Source: Rhynchopus sp. YZ270_cl-10
Taxonomy: Eukaryota; Euglenozoa; Diplonemea; Diplonemida; Diplonemidae
Length of the DNA stretch: 64,000 nucleotides
Direction of reading: 5' to 3'
Assembly: GCA_964035575.1 (NCBI GenBank)
Contig: OZ037931.1
Location: 629,567-693,566 of the forward strand
Positions 51,611 to 61,368 of this stretch are shown in pieces. The notes under the pieces are model-generated. The model saw nothing but the letters and a program-made list of their open reading frames with translations. It searched no databases and was not told the DNA's origin. A program made the translations under genes and the position numbers. Every line of letters begins with the position of its first letter. Position 1 is the first letter of the stretch.

Positions 51611-52300
51611 ATGTGTTCAAAATGCTTTGTTTCTGTTTCCTTCTTCGCGTCATGAGGAGACAGAAGAAGAAGAAGAAAAAAAAGAAGAAAAACGTTGGGG
51701 AGGTGGCGCTGGCCTCCTTATATTGTGCAGATACACCCAATAAAACTGTTTCCCCCCGCCCCTAGGAAATTTCTTTGCGGGTTTGCAGATGTAAACCACG
51801 AAATGGACTGTAGGACTGCATGGTTGGGGGGTCCACCCGCGGTACAGCCGGTTGTGTACAACGAAACAACTTTACTTACCGACCCGATCCTATTTCTCCG
51901 AGACGATTTGTATTTCTCAAAACTATCGCTGCGGGGTCGAATCTCACGACTCAGGTCTATATTCTTAGAACGAGAGATGAAAAACCCACACGAATTCTTC
52001 TCATCGCAATTGAGCGATTCCACAGCTCAACTAATCGTTGTAGAGGTTTACGTCAAGAAGCAAAATCCCCCATTTTTTTTATTCTATGTGATGTTTTTGC
52101 ATTCCATACGAAACTTCAAAAAAAAAGTGGACGGAAGGTGTAGCTAAACAAACCAGATGAGAGTACTTGAACGGAACCCATTTTCCCCTCTTTTTTTCCC
52201 TTCTTTTTTCCCCCCAAGAAAATTCACACATGAGGTCTCGATGGTTCCTGCGTCCGACTGAGATGCGTATTAACACGTTTCAACTGCTCTCTTTTCTTTT

Positions 52301-52402
52301 GAATATGATCAAGGTGGACTAAGCACCAATGTTCAAAACATTAAGTAATCTAATCAGACTAAAGCACGAGAGGCTGTATCATCTTATAAACTCTTCTTTT
52401 TT
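52301..52402 (+). repeat. S2 repeat with internal expansion
   Basis: GATCAAGGTGGACTAAGCAC is followed by about 35 extra bases, then GACTAAAGCACGAGAGGCT and ATCATCTTATAAACTCTTCT with a T-run. The extra segment lies between two near-copies of GACTAAGCAC. Confidence 0.6.
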
Positions 52403-52469
52403 TTTGGGGGGGTCCGTCATTCACCTATCACACACCCCTTTCAGCCCCCCCTCCCACCTTCCCTTTCCA

Positions 52470-54850
52470 ATGGCCGCAAACATGGAGAGGCTGCACATTG
52501 GGAGGTCTGTGTACTATCGGGTACACGATGAGAAGCATGGGTATTGGGTGCTGAGTGGGAAAGGGCTTGCGGATGTGTCCTGCGTATGGCGGGTGAAGTG
52601 GGACCGCGAGAGTGGACGAGAGTTTTTTGTGAATGCGGGGGATCGGAGGAAGGTGTGGCGACTGCCGGATGTGCAGGAGGCCGCCCAACCACAGCAACCA
52701 CCCCAACAACAACAACAACACCCTGCTTCACGCACTCCACCCTTCCCCACCGCGACACCTCCTCTGTTCCCTATACCACCACACCAAATCACCTCCCCCG
52801 GGGAAAAAGCGTTCATCAAACGCCAGCAACGCCCACTCCAAACCCACTCTGATCCATACCGTCGCACCACAGCCGTCACCCACAAGGACAGCACAACGAC
52901 ACATGACCCAGAAAAGACTGAGATGAAAGGGACAATAGCGTATCTATGGGAGGAGTTGAAGAAGAGCGCTGTGGAGGTGGATGAGACGAGGCGGATTGCG
53001 GCGGAGACGCAGACACATTGTGATAACCTGCAGGCAGGGATGGAAGGGGTGAGCCGTGACCTTGAGTGTGCGCTTAGAGAGATCACGGAGCTGCGTAGGG
53101 AGCGTGATCTAGGGGCGGCTGCGGTGCTGGCGGTGCAGGCCCAGAGGGAGCGCAGTCAGGACCTGCCGCTTCTGCCGAGTGTCGCGCACACGCCCTTGGT
53201 GCATGCCATGCCAGCGCCTGTAGTAGCAGCGCCATTGCAGGTGACGAAGCCGTTGAAGGCATTGCTTGTCGGTCTGTCGTATTGTCAGTTAACAGAAAAC
53301 TTTCTTGCAGTAGACGAAATAGGCAAGCCAGTGTTAGGGGTGTTCGCAAGGCAGCAGGGAGTGCATGGGGATGTGAAGCGCTTCCAAGCGTATCTTGGTG
53401 CCTGCGGGTTTTCTCCGCCTGCAGCGTTGTGTTTGTTGACGGATGACAACCCGGATCTGTCGTTGCATCCTACGCGGGCGAATGTTCTGGCCGCATTTGA
53501 GTGGCTTGTTACCAATGCACAGCAAGGGGACCATATTGTTGTGCAGCTCAAGGCGCTGTCGACGTATATGGAGTCGGAGCGAGAGACGGTGCTGCTTCCG
53601 GCAGACTGTGGGACCTCAGGGATTCTTCGTGGTGATTCAATTCTTTCGGTGCTCAGCAGACTCCCTTTTGGTGTGCATCTGGTCATCGTCAGCGATGTGC
53701 AAGGAAGCGTCTTCGACCTCTCCAACACCTACTCCATCAACGAAGCCGGCATCGCCGCATGGGAGCCGCCAACACGCGGCTTTGCCCTCTCCGCGGACGT
53801 TGTCATCATCAACGAAAAAACCAAATACCTCCCCGGCGGGGCAAACGGCTCCCCAGGGGGCGGTGACGGAGTCACATCCCGCCTGCTGGAGGCGTTGGAA
53901 CGCCATCCTGGTGGATCCTTCAAAGACATCATCGAAGGGATGTGGTCCATTATACGAGAGACAGGTGGGTCAGCGGTGCCAGAGATCTCGAGTAACCGGA
54001 GGTTTGACGAGCTGTCTCCGTTTCTTCCATTTGCCCCATCGCAGGTACGTGACATCCATGGGGCTACCGTTCCTGCAGTACCGGTTGCCCCGGTGATGCC
54101 TGTGGCTGCGGCGGTGCAGCAGGCAGTGCCAGAGATGCTCGCTCCGGTGATTCCGGTGGTTCCGATAGTTCCAATGGTGTCCGCGCCAGCAGCAGACCCG
54201 GCACCCATCCTCCCGACTCTCATGAAAACCGCCACCCCCTCCCTCTCGGCGTCCCTCCGTCAGCAGGTCTCGGAGCCCCTTAGAGAGCCTGAGGCCGAGA
54301 GGGATGTGCCTCTTGCAGTGCCTACCTTCAAGCCTCTGCTCAGGTATGAGGGTTTTTTGGTTTTTCAAAAAAATAAAAAAAATCTACAGCGCCGACATCT
54401 CCTCCCTGCCGCTCCCATCAAGCGATGTGCAGAGCCATCTCAGGGATTCCGTTGTGGTATGCCACTGCCCTGCTCTTTTAATGCCCTTTGGCAGTGTACC
54501 TTCTTGCGTAGGTTATCAATGATGTATCATTTGCTTTATTTATTTTGCAGGTGAGTGAGAAGCCGAGGGTGCAACGCGTGCAGGAGGATTTCGCTAAGCA
54601 TATGCAGGACATGAAGTCTTCCTTACCCAAAGGAGTGCCGCCGAAGTTCCGTGTAGACTTTGACCCCTTCGAAGGGCGAGGCGGGGTCACCCCTACAGCC
54701 TCGGCCGCCCCGCCATCAAGGCTCCATTCCACATCCCAGTCACCACCTCCCATGCACCCCCCTACACCTCCGTACAGGGTTTCCTCGTTCCAGCCTCCCT
54801 CGGCAGGATCAGAGTGGAACCCTCCAGGTGACTTGTTCCCTTTGCCTTAA
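52470..54850 (+). CDS. WW-like / coiled-coil / pseudo-metacaspase protein, 722 aa, two exons
   Basis: Exon 1 is 52470-54343 and exon 2 is 54556-54850. The intron (54344-54555) has donor GTATGAG; the in-frame acceptor is the AG of GCAGGTGAG, five bases after the first CAG. Residues about 40-70 resemble a WW domain (VWRVKWDRESGREFFVNAGD, ending W-R-L-P). A Q/P linker and a coiled coil (about 150-225) follow. Residues about 260-480 have a caspase/metacaspase fold: KALLVGLSYCQ, LTDDNPDLSLHPTRANVLAA, LLPADCGTSGILRGDSILSV. The usual SGHG histidine motif reads LKALS (near 358) and DSCHSG reads SDVQGS (near 407). Both catalytic residues are therefore missing and it is probably a non-catalytic paralogue. 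The V/P-rich C-terminus ends near an EDFAKHMQDM helix. Confidence 0.8.
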
Positions 54851-55008
54851 ATTTGTGTGCTTTAGATTGCTTCGTATTTAGATAGACAACGAGCGTAGAA
54901 AAAAAAGAGGGGTGGTTCATTCTTGATGCTTTTTGTTTGGTACCTCGCAAGCCTGACTCATACACAACAGTTCTAATTTATTCACACCTATCAAACCACA
55001 TCATCAAC

Positions 55009-55515
55009 ATGTCGTCGTCTGCCTTCACCGTGACTGTGATTGAGGGACGCACCGGTGCGTCAACATGGGAGCCGACGAACATCAACACCCGCTTTGTGTC
55101 GCGTGAGGGTGCTGACAAGAGAAGGTGTGCAGCTGTGGAGAGGAGGGCAGCAGCACAGAACACGGTGGTGGCACGTGTGGCTGCACACCACGAACGTGTG
55201 AAGCAGGTGAGGAGGAAGGACGAGACCAGCCTGCGGAACGTGCTTGAGCAGGAGCGTATGTCTGGTGCGGAGATTCGTCGTGAGGAGAAGCGCAGTGCTG
55301 TGCTGTCGCGTGTGGGTGCACACCACGAGCGTGTGAAGCAGGCACACCGCCCGAGCACGAAGGCGGCACGTGACCGCATGCTTGCAAGACACGCAGGTGC
55401 AGATGCACGCCGTGCGGACATGCGTGCACAGCGCCTGACGAGGCTGTCCTCACACCACGAGCACGTGCAGACCCTGCGGACAACGAAGAAGACGGCACCT
55501 GAGGTGGAGGCGTGA
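55009..55515 (+). CDS. Tandem basic helical protein, gene 1 of 4, 168 aa
   Basis: The start is ATG 55009 (MSSSAFTVTVIEGRTGASTW) after the shared leader ATCAAACCACATCATCAAC. The protein is very basic and helical, with three units about 45 residues apart: HHERVKQ at 60-66 and 105-111, and HHEHVQT at 149-155, each preceded by R-(V/L)-x-(A/S). I recognise no family; the regular spacing of charged helices suggests binding to a filament, microtubule or nucleic acid. Codon choice is strongly biased (GTG, CGT, CGC, CTG), suggesting high expression. It is followed 112 bp later by a conserved stem-loop. Spacing to the next start is 795 bp. Confidence 0.85.
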   Translation: MSSSAFTVTVIEGRTGASTWEPTNINTRFVSREGADKRRCAAVERRAAAQNTVVARVAAHHERVKQVRRKDETSLRNVLEQERMSGAEIRREEKRSAVLSRVGAHHERVKQAHRPSTKAARDRMLARHAGADARRADMRAQRLTRLSSHHEHVQTLRTTKKTAPEVEA

Positions 55516-55803
55516 GACGACTGTGTTCCTTGAGTTTCTTTGTGTTTGAGTTGAGTGCGTATTGCGTGCATTCCAGTTCTTCTTTCCATTTTTTTGTTTT
55601 CAGTCTTTCCCACTTTGATTCCTGTACACTTCATCCGAAGATGCACGTCAATGGAATCATCAACAGTTACCCTTTAGTTACAAATCTGGCATGGGTTGCT
55701 TTTCTCTAGTATCATGTCGCTGTGCAGACCCCACCTCCTTCCAACACTTCCACGACTCACCACAGTTCTAATTTATTTACACCTATCAAACCACATCATC
55801 AAC

Positions 55804-56310
55804 ATGTCGTCGTCTGCCTTCACCGTGACTGTGATTGAGGGACGCACCGGTGCGTCAACATGGGAGCCGACGAACATCAACACCCGCTTTGTGTCGCGTG
55901 AGGGTGCTGACAAGAGAAGGTGTGCGGCTGTGGAGAGGAGGGCAGCAGCACAGAACACGATTGTGGCACGTGTGGCTGCACACCACGAACGTGTGAAGCA
56001 GGTGAGGAGGAAGGACGAGACCAGCCTGCGGAACGTGCTTGAGCAGGAGCGTATGTCTGGTGCGGAGATCCGTCGTGAGGAGAGGCGCAGTGCTGTGCTG
56101 TCGCGTGTGGGTGCACACCACGAGCGTGTGAAGCAGGCGCACCGCCCAAGCACGAAGGCAGCACGTGACCGCATGCTTGCAAGACACGCAGGTGCCGATG
56201 CACGTCGTGCGGACATGCGTGCACAGCGCCTGACGAAGCTGTCCTCACACCACGAGCACGTGCAGACCCTGCGGACAACGAAGAAGACGGCACCTGAGGT
56301 GGAGGCGTGA
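55804..56310 (+). CDS. Tandem basic helical protein, gene 2 of 4, 168 aa
   Basis: It is nearly identical to gene 1. Differences include Ile for Val at 53, Arg for Lys at 94 and Lys for Arg at 145. The leader before the ATG is the same, with TTTACACC instead of TTCACACC. It is followed by the perfect form of the 3' stem-loop (56405-56422). Confidence 0.85.
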   Translation: MSSSAFTVTVIEGRTGASTWEPTNINTRFVSREGADKRRCAAVERRAAAQNTIVARVAAHHERVKQVRRKDETSLRNVLEQERMSGAEIRREERRSAVLSRVGAHHERVKQAHRPSTKAARDRMLARHAGADARRADMRAQRLTKLSSHHEHVQTLRTTKKTAPEVEA

Positions 56311-56404
56311 GACGACTGTGTTCCTTGAGTTTCTTTGTGTTTGAGTTGAGTGCGTATTGCGTGCATTCCAGTTTTTTTCATTTTTGATTTCAGCCTATCC
56401 ACGT

Positions 56405-56422
56405 GTGCACTTCATCCGAAGT
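56405..56422 (+). promoter_or_regulatory. Conserved 3' stem-loop after the tandem genes
   Basis: GCACTTC-ATCC-GAAGTGC forms a 7-bp stem with a 4-base loop 95 bp after the stop. The same hairpin follows gene 3 (near 57178), and the core CACTTCATCCGAAG follows gene 1 (55627-55640) and gene 4 (near 57960). It is followed by CAATGGAATCATCAACAGTT each time. Shape and position recall the histone mRNA 3' stem-loop, but the sequence differs, so the role is inferred. Confidence 0.5.
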
Positions 56423-56573
56423 GCGCATCAATGGAATCATCAACAGTTACCCTTTAGTTACAAATGTGTCGCCCGTTCATTTTCCATCTGATGACCTCGG
56501 AACCTTTGTACACCAACCACCCACAACACCACAGTTCTAATCTATTTACACCCTATCAAACCACATCATCAAC

Positions 56574-57080
56574 ATGTCGTCGTCTGCCTTCACCGTGACT
56601 GTGATTGAGGGACGCACCGGTGCGTCAACATGGGAGCCGACGAACATCAACACCCGCTTTGTGTCGCGTGAGGGTGCTGACAAGAGGAGGTGTGCAGCTG
56701 TGGAGAGGAGGGCAGCAGCACAGAACACGGTGGTGGCACGTGTGGCTGCACACCACGAACGTGTGAAGCAGGTGAGGAGGAAGGACGAGACCAGCCTGCG
56801 GAACGTGCTTGAGCAGGAGCGTATGTCTGGTGCGGAGATCCGTCGTGAGGAGAAGCGCAGTGCTGTGCTGTCGCGTGTGGGTGCACACCACGAGCGTGTG
56901 AAGCAGGCACACCGCCCAAGCACGAAGGCAGCACGTGACCGCATGCTTGCAAGACACGCAGGTGCAGATGCACGCCGTGCGGACATGCGTGCACAGCGTC
57001 TGACGAAGCTGTCCTCACACCACGAGCACGTGCAGACCCTGCGGACAACGAAGAAGACGGCACCTAAGGTGGAGGCATGA
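56574..57080 (+). CDS. Tandem basic helical protein, gene 3 of 4, 168 aa
   Basis: It is nearly identical to genes 1 and 2, with Lys at 145 and Lys for Glu at 165 (APKVEA). Start codon context and 3' flank are conserved. The spacing of 770 bp from gene 2 to gene 3 and 771 bp from gene 3 to gene 4 fits unequal crossing-over. Confidence 0.85.
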   Translation: MSSSAFTVTVIEGRTGASTWEPTNINTRFVSREGADKRRCAAVERRAAAQNTVVARVAAHHERVKQVRRKDETSLRNVLEQERMSGAEIRREEKRSAVLSRVGAHHERVKQAHRPSTKAARDRMLARHAGADARRADMRAQRLTKLSSHHEHVQTLRTTKKTAPKVEA

Positions 57081-57344
57081 GACGACTGTGTTCCTTGAGT
57101 TTCTTTGTGTTTGAGTTGAGTGCGTATTGCGTGCATTCCAGTTTTTTTTCATTTTTGATTTCAGCCTATCCACGTGTGCACTTCATCCGAAGTGCACATC
57201 AATGGAATCATCAACAGTTACCCTTTAGTTACAAATGTGTTGTGCCTCTTGCTTTTCAATCATCTCTCTCACATTGTTTGTACACCAACCACCCCCACAC
57301 GCCACAGTTATAATCTATTTACACCTATCAACCACATCATCAAC

Positions 57345-57851
57345 ATGTCGTCGTCTGCCTTCACCGTGACTGTGATTGAGGGACGCACCGGTGCGTCAAC
57401 ATGGGAGCCGACGAACATCAACACCCGCTTTGTGTCGCGTGAGGGTGCTGACAAGAGAAGGTGCGCAGCTGTGGAGAGGAGGGCAGCAGCACAGAACACG
57501 ATTGTGGCACGTGTGGCTGCACACCACGAACGTGTGAAGCAGGTGAGGAGGAAGGACGAGACCAGCCTGCGGAACGTGCTTGAGCAGGAGCGTATGTCTG
57601 GTGCGGAGATCCGTCGTGAGGAGAAGCGCAGTGCTGTGCTGTCGCGTGTGGGTGCACACCACGAGCGTGTGAAGCAGGCACACCGCCCAAGCACGAAGGC
57701 AGCACGTGACCGCATGCTTGCAAGACACGCAGGTGCCGATGCACGCCGTGCGGACATGCGTGCACAGCGCCTGACGAGGCTGTCCTCACACCACGAGCAC
57801 GTGCAGACCCTGCGGACAACGAAGAAGACGGCACCTGAGGTGGAGGCGTGA
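57345..57851 (+). CDS. Tandem basic helical protein, gene 4 of 4, 168 aa
   Basis: It is nearly identical to the others, with Ile at 53 and Arg at 145. The 3' flank retains the stem-loop motif in altered form near 57960, then runs into the leader of the ankyrin-like gene. Coding identity is higher than flank identity across all four copies, which fits purifying selection plus homogenisation. Confidence 0.85.
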   Translation: MSSSAFTVTVIEGRTGASTWEPTNINTRFVSREGADKRRCAAVERRAAAQNTIVARVAAHHERVKQVRRKDETSLRNVLEQERMSGAEIRREEKRSAVLSRVGAHHERVKQAHRPSTKAARDRMLARHAGADARRADMRAQRLTRLSSHHEHVQTLRTTKKTAPEVEA

Positions 57852-58102
57852 GGCGATTGTGTTCCTTGAGTTTCTTTGTGTTTGAGTTGAGTGCGTGCAT
57901 TCCAGTTTTTTTCTTCTTTCCATTGTTTATTTTCAGTATTTCCCAGTTTGATTCCTGTACACTTCATCCGAAGCACACCTCAATGGAATCATCAACAGTT
58001 ACCCTATATTCCTCAACATTTTCTCTCTCCACCACTCCACCACTCCACCACACCCACACCACACACACACACACCTCTCCCACAGAAGCAACACACTGCC
58101 TA

Positions 58103-58846
58103 ATGGAGGTATTCCGCAACCTGGTACGCCCCTTTGCTGGGGGGCTGGTAGCTTCTGCTCCTCCCGCTAGACCAGGCTTTCCACGCGGGAAGGTGATGTT
58201 CCGCGCACAGCTCTTCTGGCAACGCGTACGAGACAACCACATTGTCCCTGGGGGGCTCGAGTTTAACCTTGACATCAACGCCGGGGTGAACTATGCGAGA
58301 CTCAAGAGCGAGACTGAGGTCCCTTCTGATGGGGACTATGCAGCAGCCTCTGTTAAGACCGTTGCTGATAAGGATGGGCAAGGGGACGAAGAGTGCCTGT
58401 CCATGATGCTGCGTGAATCAGCTGCCGCAGGAGACATCCCGGCACTCAAAGAAGCCTTTCAGTCCTGCTACGTAACCCGCGCTGCCTCCGAGCCCGCAGT
58501 ATGCGAAGCAGCAAAGCTAAATCAAGCAGAAACGCTGTCGCTTCTCCTAGAAGCAGGGTGCCCTGCGAATGCGGCTATCTCTAATAAGCGCGCTCTCTTC
58601 TTTGCGACCGAAAATGGGTCGGAGGACACCGCGAAGTTGCTTCTTGACCGTCTGAGGACGTTTGAAATTTACAAGAAGAACAAACAGATGCAGTGCAATG
58701 CGTTTGAAGCAGCCGAGAGGCAGGATCTGACGCAGGTGGCGAAACGGCTTCGGGAATATGCTGTGAGCATTGGCAAGGAGGAGGAAGTACACGAGGAGGA
58801 GGAGAAGGAAGACCCTGCAACAGAGACGACACCAGCACAGAAGTGA
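58103..58846 (+). CDS. Ankyrin-like repeat protein, 247 aa
   Basis: The start chosen is ATG 58103 (MEVFRNLVRPFAGGLVASAP), after a CA-rich leader; the frame upstream overlaps the end of the tandem gene 4 and its trailer and is unlikely to be used. Residues about 100-190 contain two or three degenerate ankyrin repeats: AAGDIPALKEAFQS, LNQAETLSLLLEAGCPANAA, NKRALFFATENGSEDTAKLL. The N-terminal 90 residues match nothing I know. The C-terminus is an acidic tail (EEEVHEEEEKEDPATE). It probably mediates protein binding. No intron is needed. Confidence 0.7.
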   Translation: MEVFRNLVRPFAGGLVASAPPARPGFPRGKVMFRAQLFWQRVRDNHIVPGGLEFNLDINAGVNYARLKSETEVPSDGDYAAASVKTVADKDGQGDEECLSMMLRESAAAGDIPALKEAFQSCYVTRAASEPAVCEAAKLNQAETLSLLLEAGCPANAAISNKRALFFATENGSEDTAKLLLDRLRTFEIYKKNKQMQCNAFEAAERQDLTQVAKRLREYAVSIGKEEEVHEEEEKEDPATETTPAQK

Positions 58847-59583
58847 GACAACAGGGCATGTGTAGAGCAGCGTGGACCCCCGAGGAAGCAAAACTGTACT
58901 ACTTCTAGCCATAGTACATTATATTTTGGCCTCAATGAGGTGTCCTCTTCACTGCCCAGGTAGTCAGTTGGGGAGCGTATTGCAGTAATAAAAATATCAC
59001 CCACAGAATATTTATTACACACTTTACGCACGAAAAAAATCCCCTTGAATGCGTGGTGTGGCTGCTGGGGTGTGGGTGCGTGTCACTGTAGACTCTTGTG
59101 GAGAGGGGAATGTGGGGAAAGAAAGGATGATTGCATATCACCTGATGCGGGTGTGCTCCGTCAGTGGTTCGATACCTCCCCCCAAAGTAAAGTGTGTATA
59201 GGTCAGTGTCGGCATTTACCTAAACACACTGTTGTTTTATAGATTTACTCTAAAAATTGAATTACATATGGCGTTCAATATGGGTCGGTTTCAAAAATAA
59301 AGCTTGCCTTCCCCCTTACAAAAGCTCTTTTTTATAACCCCCCTTGAACCCGCAAACTCGCAAACCCGCAAACATTCGCGGGTTTGCTCCTCAACGCGTT
59401 TAGTATAGGGTATCTCATTCTTCGGCTGTACGCTAAATACAACTAAGTTTTCAAAAAACAAGCACTACAATTGACAGAACAACACTGCGTACACACAAAC
59501 ACACCACTTCTCCCTCTTTCCCTTCTTTTTGCGCTTTGTTCTTCGTCTTCTTCGTCTTCTTTTCTACCACTCTGCAGCGACAA
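58847..59583. other. Intergenic, ankyrin gene to sirtuin
   Basis: No gene is seen. A hairpin AACCCGC...GCGGGTT with repeated GCAAAC occurs near 59346-59386. GGTTCGATACC near 59166 resembles a B box, but no tRNA fold could be built around it. The last 80 bp before the ATG are pyrimidine-rich (CTTCGTCTTCTTC). Confidence 0.5.
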
Positions 59584-60492
59584 ATGCGTGCCGGAGCTGT
59601 CCGCCAGGTGGTCCCCTTTGGGAAAGACATCACCGATTTGAATGGTCCACTTGCCCGCATCATTGACACACTCGATGCAGGCAAGGTTCTGTGCATCACC
59701 GGCGCAGGCTGCTCGACAGAGAGCGGCATCCCTGACTACCGCTCCCCAAACGGCAGCTACTCCGTCGGTTACAAACCCATGACACATGCCCAGTTTATGC
59801 GTTCCGAGGCACAGCGCAAACGGTATTGGGTACGTGCTTTTCTCTCTTGGCCGTCCTTCGGATCGAAGCAACAAAATGAATGCCACACCGGCCTGCACGC
59901 ACTTCAAACCCGAGGTCACATTGAACACATTATCACACAGAATGTCGATGGACTGCATGGCCGGGAAGGGGTAACGGACCTACACGGGAGGCTCGATGAG
60001 GTGAGATGCATGGACTGTGGCCACGTCTCTTCCCGCGCTCAATGGCACAACGACACCATAGCGCACAACCCGGAGCTGGCAGCAAGGTTGGACCCATCGC
60101 TTCCGTTGGACAGATCTGATGGGGATGCAGAGGTGGGTGATGGTGACATCGACGCCTTCAAGGTGCCCCCATGCAGGGAGTGTGGTGGCCTCATGACAAA
60201 GCCCAATGTCGTCCTATTTGGCGACACCGTACCGCACAGCCGTGTGGATGCGTGCTACGACCTGGTAGGGGATGCAAAAAGTGTATTAGTGTGCGGCACC
60301 TCCCTCGCGGTGTTCAGCAGCTGGAAGTTCATCAAGCGGGCGCAGGAACGGTCCCTTCCTGTCACCATCATCAACATCGGGCCAACACGGGCCGATGCCA
60401 TTGCGACAGCGAAAATTGATGTGCGTGTTGGTGAAGCGCTTCCCATCCTCTTGCAACGAGTAGGATTGCAGGAAGGTGTCCTGCATGCATAG
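59584..60492 (+). CDS. Sirtuin (Sir2 family, SIRT4-like), 302 aa
   Basis: The start is ATG 59584 (MRAGAVRQVVPFG); the frame upstream has no ATG. The NAD-binding motif CITGAGCSTESGIPDYRSP lies at 37-55, and QNVDGLHG at 119-126. The catalytic His is probably H134 in TDLHG. Zinc ligands are C142, C145, C197 and C200 (CMDCG...CRECG), then KPNVVLFGDTVP and CGTSLAVFSSW at 237-247. The pattern with QNVD and a long zinc loop is class II (SIRT4-like), whose members act as NAD-dependent lipoamidase, deacylase or ADP-ribosyltransferase in mitochondria. Target and location here are inferred. The zinc loop carries an acidic insertion (DGDAEVGDGDIDAF). It is intronless. Confidence 0.9.
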   Translation: MRAGAVRQVVPFGKDITDLNGPLARIIDTLDAGKVLCITGAGCSTESGIPDYRSPNGSYSVGYKPMTHAQFMRSEAQRKRYWVRAFLSWPSFGSKQQNECHTGLHALQTRGHIEHIITQNVDGLHGREGVTDLHGRLDEVRCMDCGHVSSRAQWHNDTIAHNPELAARLDPSLPLDRSDGDAEVGDGDIDAFKVPPCRECGGLMTKPNVVLFGDTVPHSRVDACYDLVGDAKSVLVCGTSLAVFSSWKFIKRAQERSLPVTIINIGPTRADAIATAKIDVRVGEALPILLQRVGLQEGVLHA

Positions 60493-60612
60493 AGCAAAAG
60501 TCTGAGAGAGAGGAGGCGCGGCTCTGACAAAAGGAAAGTGGCGTGGTGAGGTTGCAATGGGGGTGGGAGGGGGATGGGGGGTGGGAATGAGGAAAGGCCA
60601 TTCTAACTCTCT

Positions 60613-60712
60613 GGGTTTGCTTGTTTTAATCGATAAACCCCCTCTCCCCTCGGCAGTGCGATGCGTACTGTGTACGGATAAGGCGTTTTTGCACCTTCAA
60701 CTTCTCTTTTGA
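60613..60712 (+). repeat. S1 repeat with enlarged first loop
   Basis: GGGTTT pairs with AAACCC around a loop ending ATCGAT. It is followed by CAGTGCGATGCGTACTGTGT, then AAGGCGTTTTTGCACCTTCA and CTTCTCTTTTG. Both hairpins and the T-rich end are recognisable. Confidence 0.55.
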
Positions 60713-60805
60713 TTTTTTTGTGTTCGTTGTGCTGCTGTACAATAAGCATGCCGGGAAACCCATCGGTGGAAGTGGCCATGGTATCAATTTTTTTTCTCCA
60801 GAGGA

Positions 60806-60895
60806 CAACACTCCGGGGGGGTTTTCGATAACCCCCGCGGAGTGTCAGTGCCTGCCGTCCCAGAGGTGTTGTTGCACTCAACCCTTTTGTGACAA
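60806..60895 (+). repeat. S1 repeat, near full hairpin set
   Basis: ACACTCCG and CGGAGTGT enclose GGGGG...TTTTCGATAACCCCC. CAGTGCCTGCCGTCCCAGAG and GTTGCACTCAACCC follow. The ending is degenerate and the T-run is short (CCTTTTG). Confidence 0.65.
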
Positions 60896-61368
60896 TCCAT
60901 TTGGTAGTGCTACAAAAACCACCCTGTTTTCGAAAACCTTTTCTATCCTTCTTCGCTTATCTCGAGGGAAATTCCACGAACTACACCCCTATACCAACCC
61001 CTTTTCCATCCACATCCTCCATCCAAACCCCTTTTCTGGTGACTTTGACTTAGAGCGTACCCACGCTTTTCTCTCCAATAGGTTTTGGGTGATTTTCACC
61101 ATATCTTCCCCGACTGTTTTGCCCTTTAAGGACCTCACGCAATCGTGATGACTCGAGGCTGGGACGAACCCATAGGGGTTCTTACGGTTCTTGAAAAAAT
61201 ATCACAAATACACCTCCGTTACTTCCCCCTCAACTTTAACTTAGGGCGGTCTTACAGTTCGTTAACTGGTTAGGTAAGGTTTCCCCTTGTTTTGCTTCCC
61301 TTCCCCCCCCTTTACGCCCCCTCCCTGCAGAAGGGGGAGTCCCCGCCCTGAAAAGCTTTGATTTTTTT

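Larger units (their letters stand above)
51486..52469. other. Intergenic with S3, S1-like and S2 repeats
   Basis: It holds S3 in reverse orientation (51541-51610), an S1-like tail (about 52245-52300) and an S2 copy (52301-52402) ending about 70 bp before the next start codon. Small open frames on both strands are not convincing. Confidence 0.5.
60493..61368. other. Intergenic with two S1 copies
   Basis: No gene is seen. S1 copies lie at 60613-60712 and 60806-60895. Near 61150-61190 a short hairpin GAACCC/GGGTTC with GGGACGAACC recalls the S3 core. Confidence 0.5.

Noticed and set aside
59160-59190. tRNA gene suggested by GGTTCGATACC
   Set aside because: No acceptor, D or anticodon stems could be paired around it.
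59536-59583. Hydrophobic N-terminal extension of the sirtuin (FFVFFVFF) as a targeting signal
   Set aside because: The extension begins at TTG and lies in a pyrimidine-rich leader. The first ATG is at 59584.
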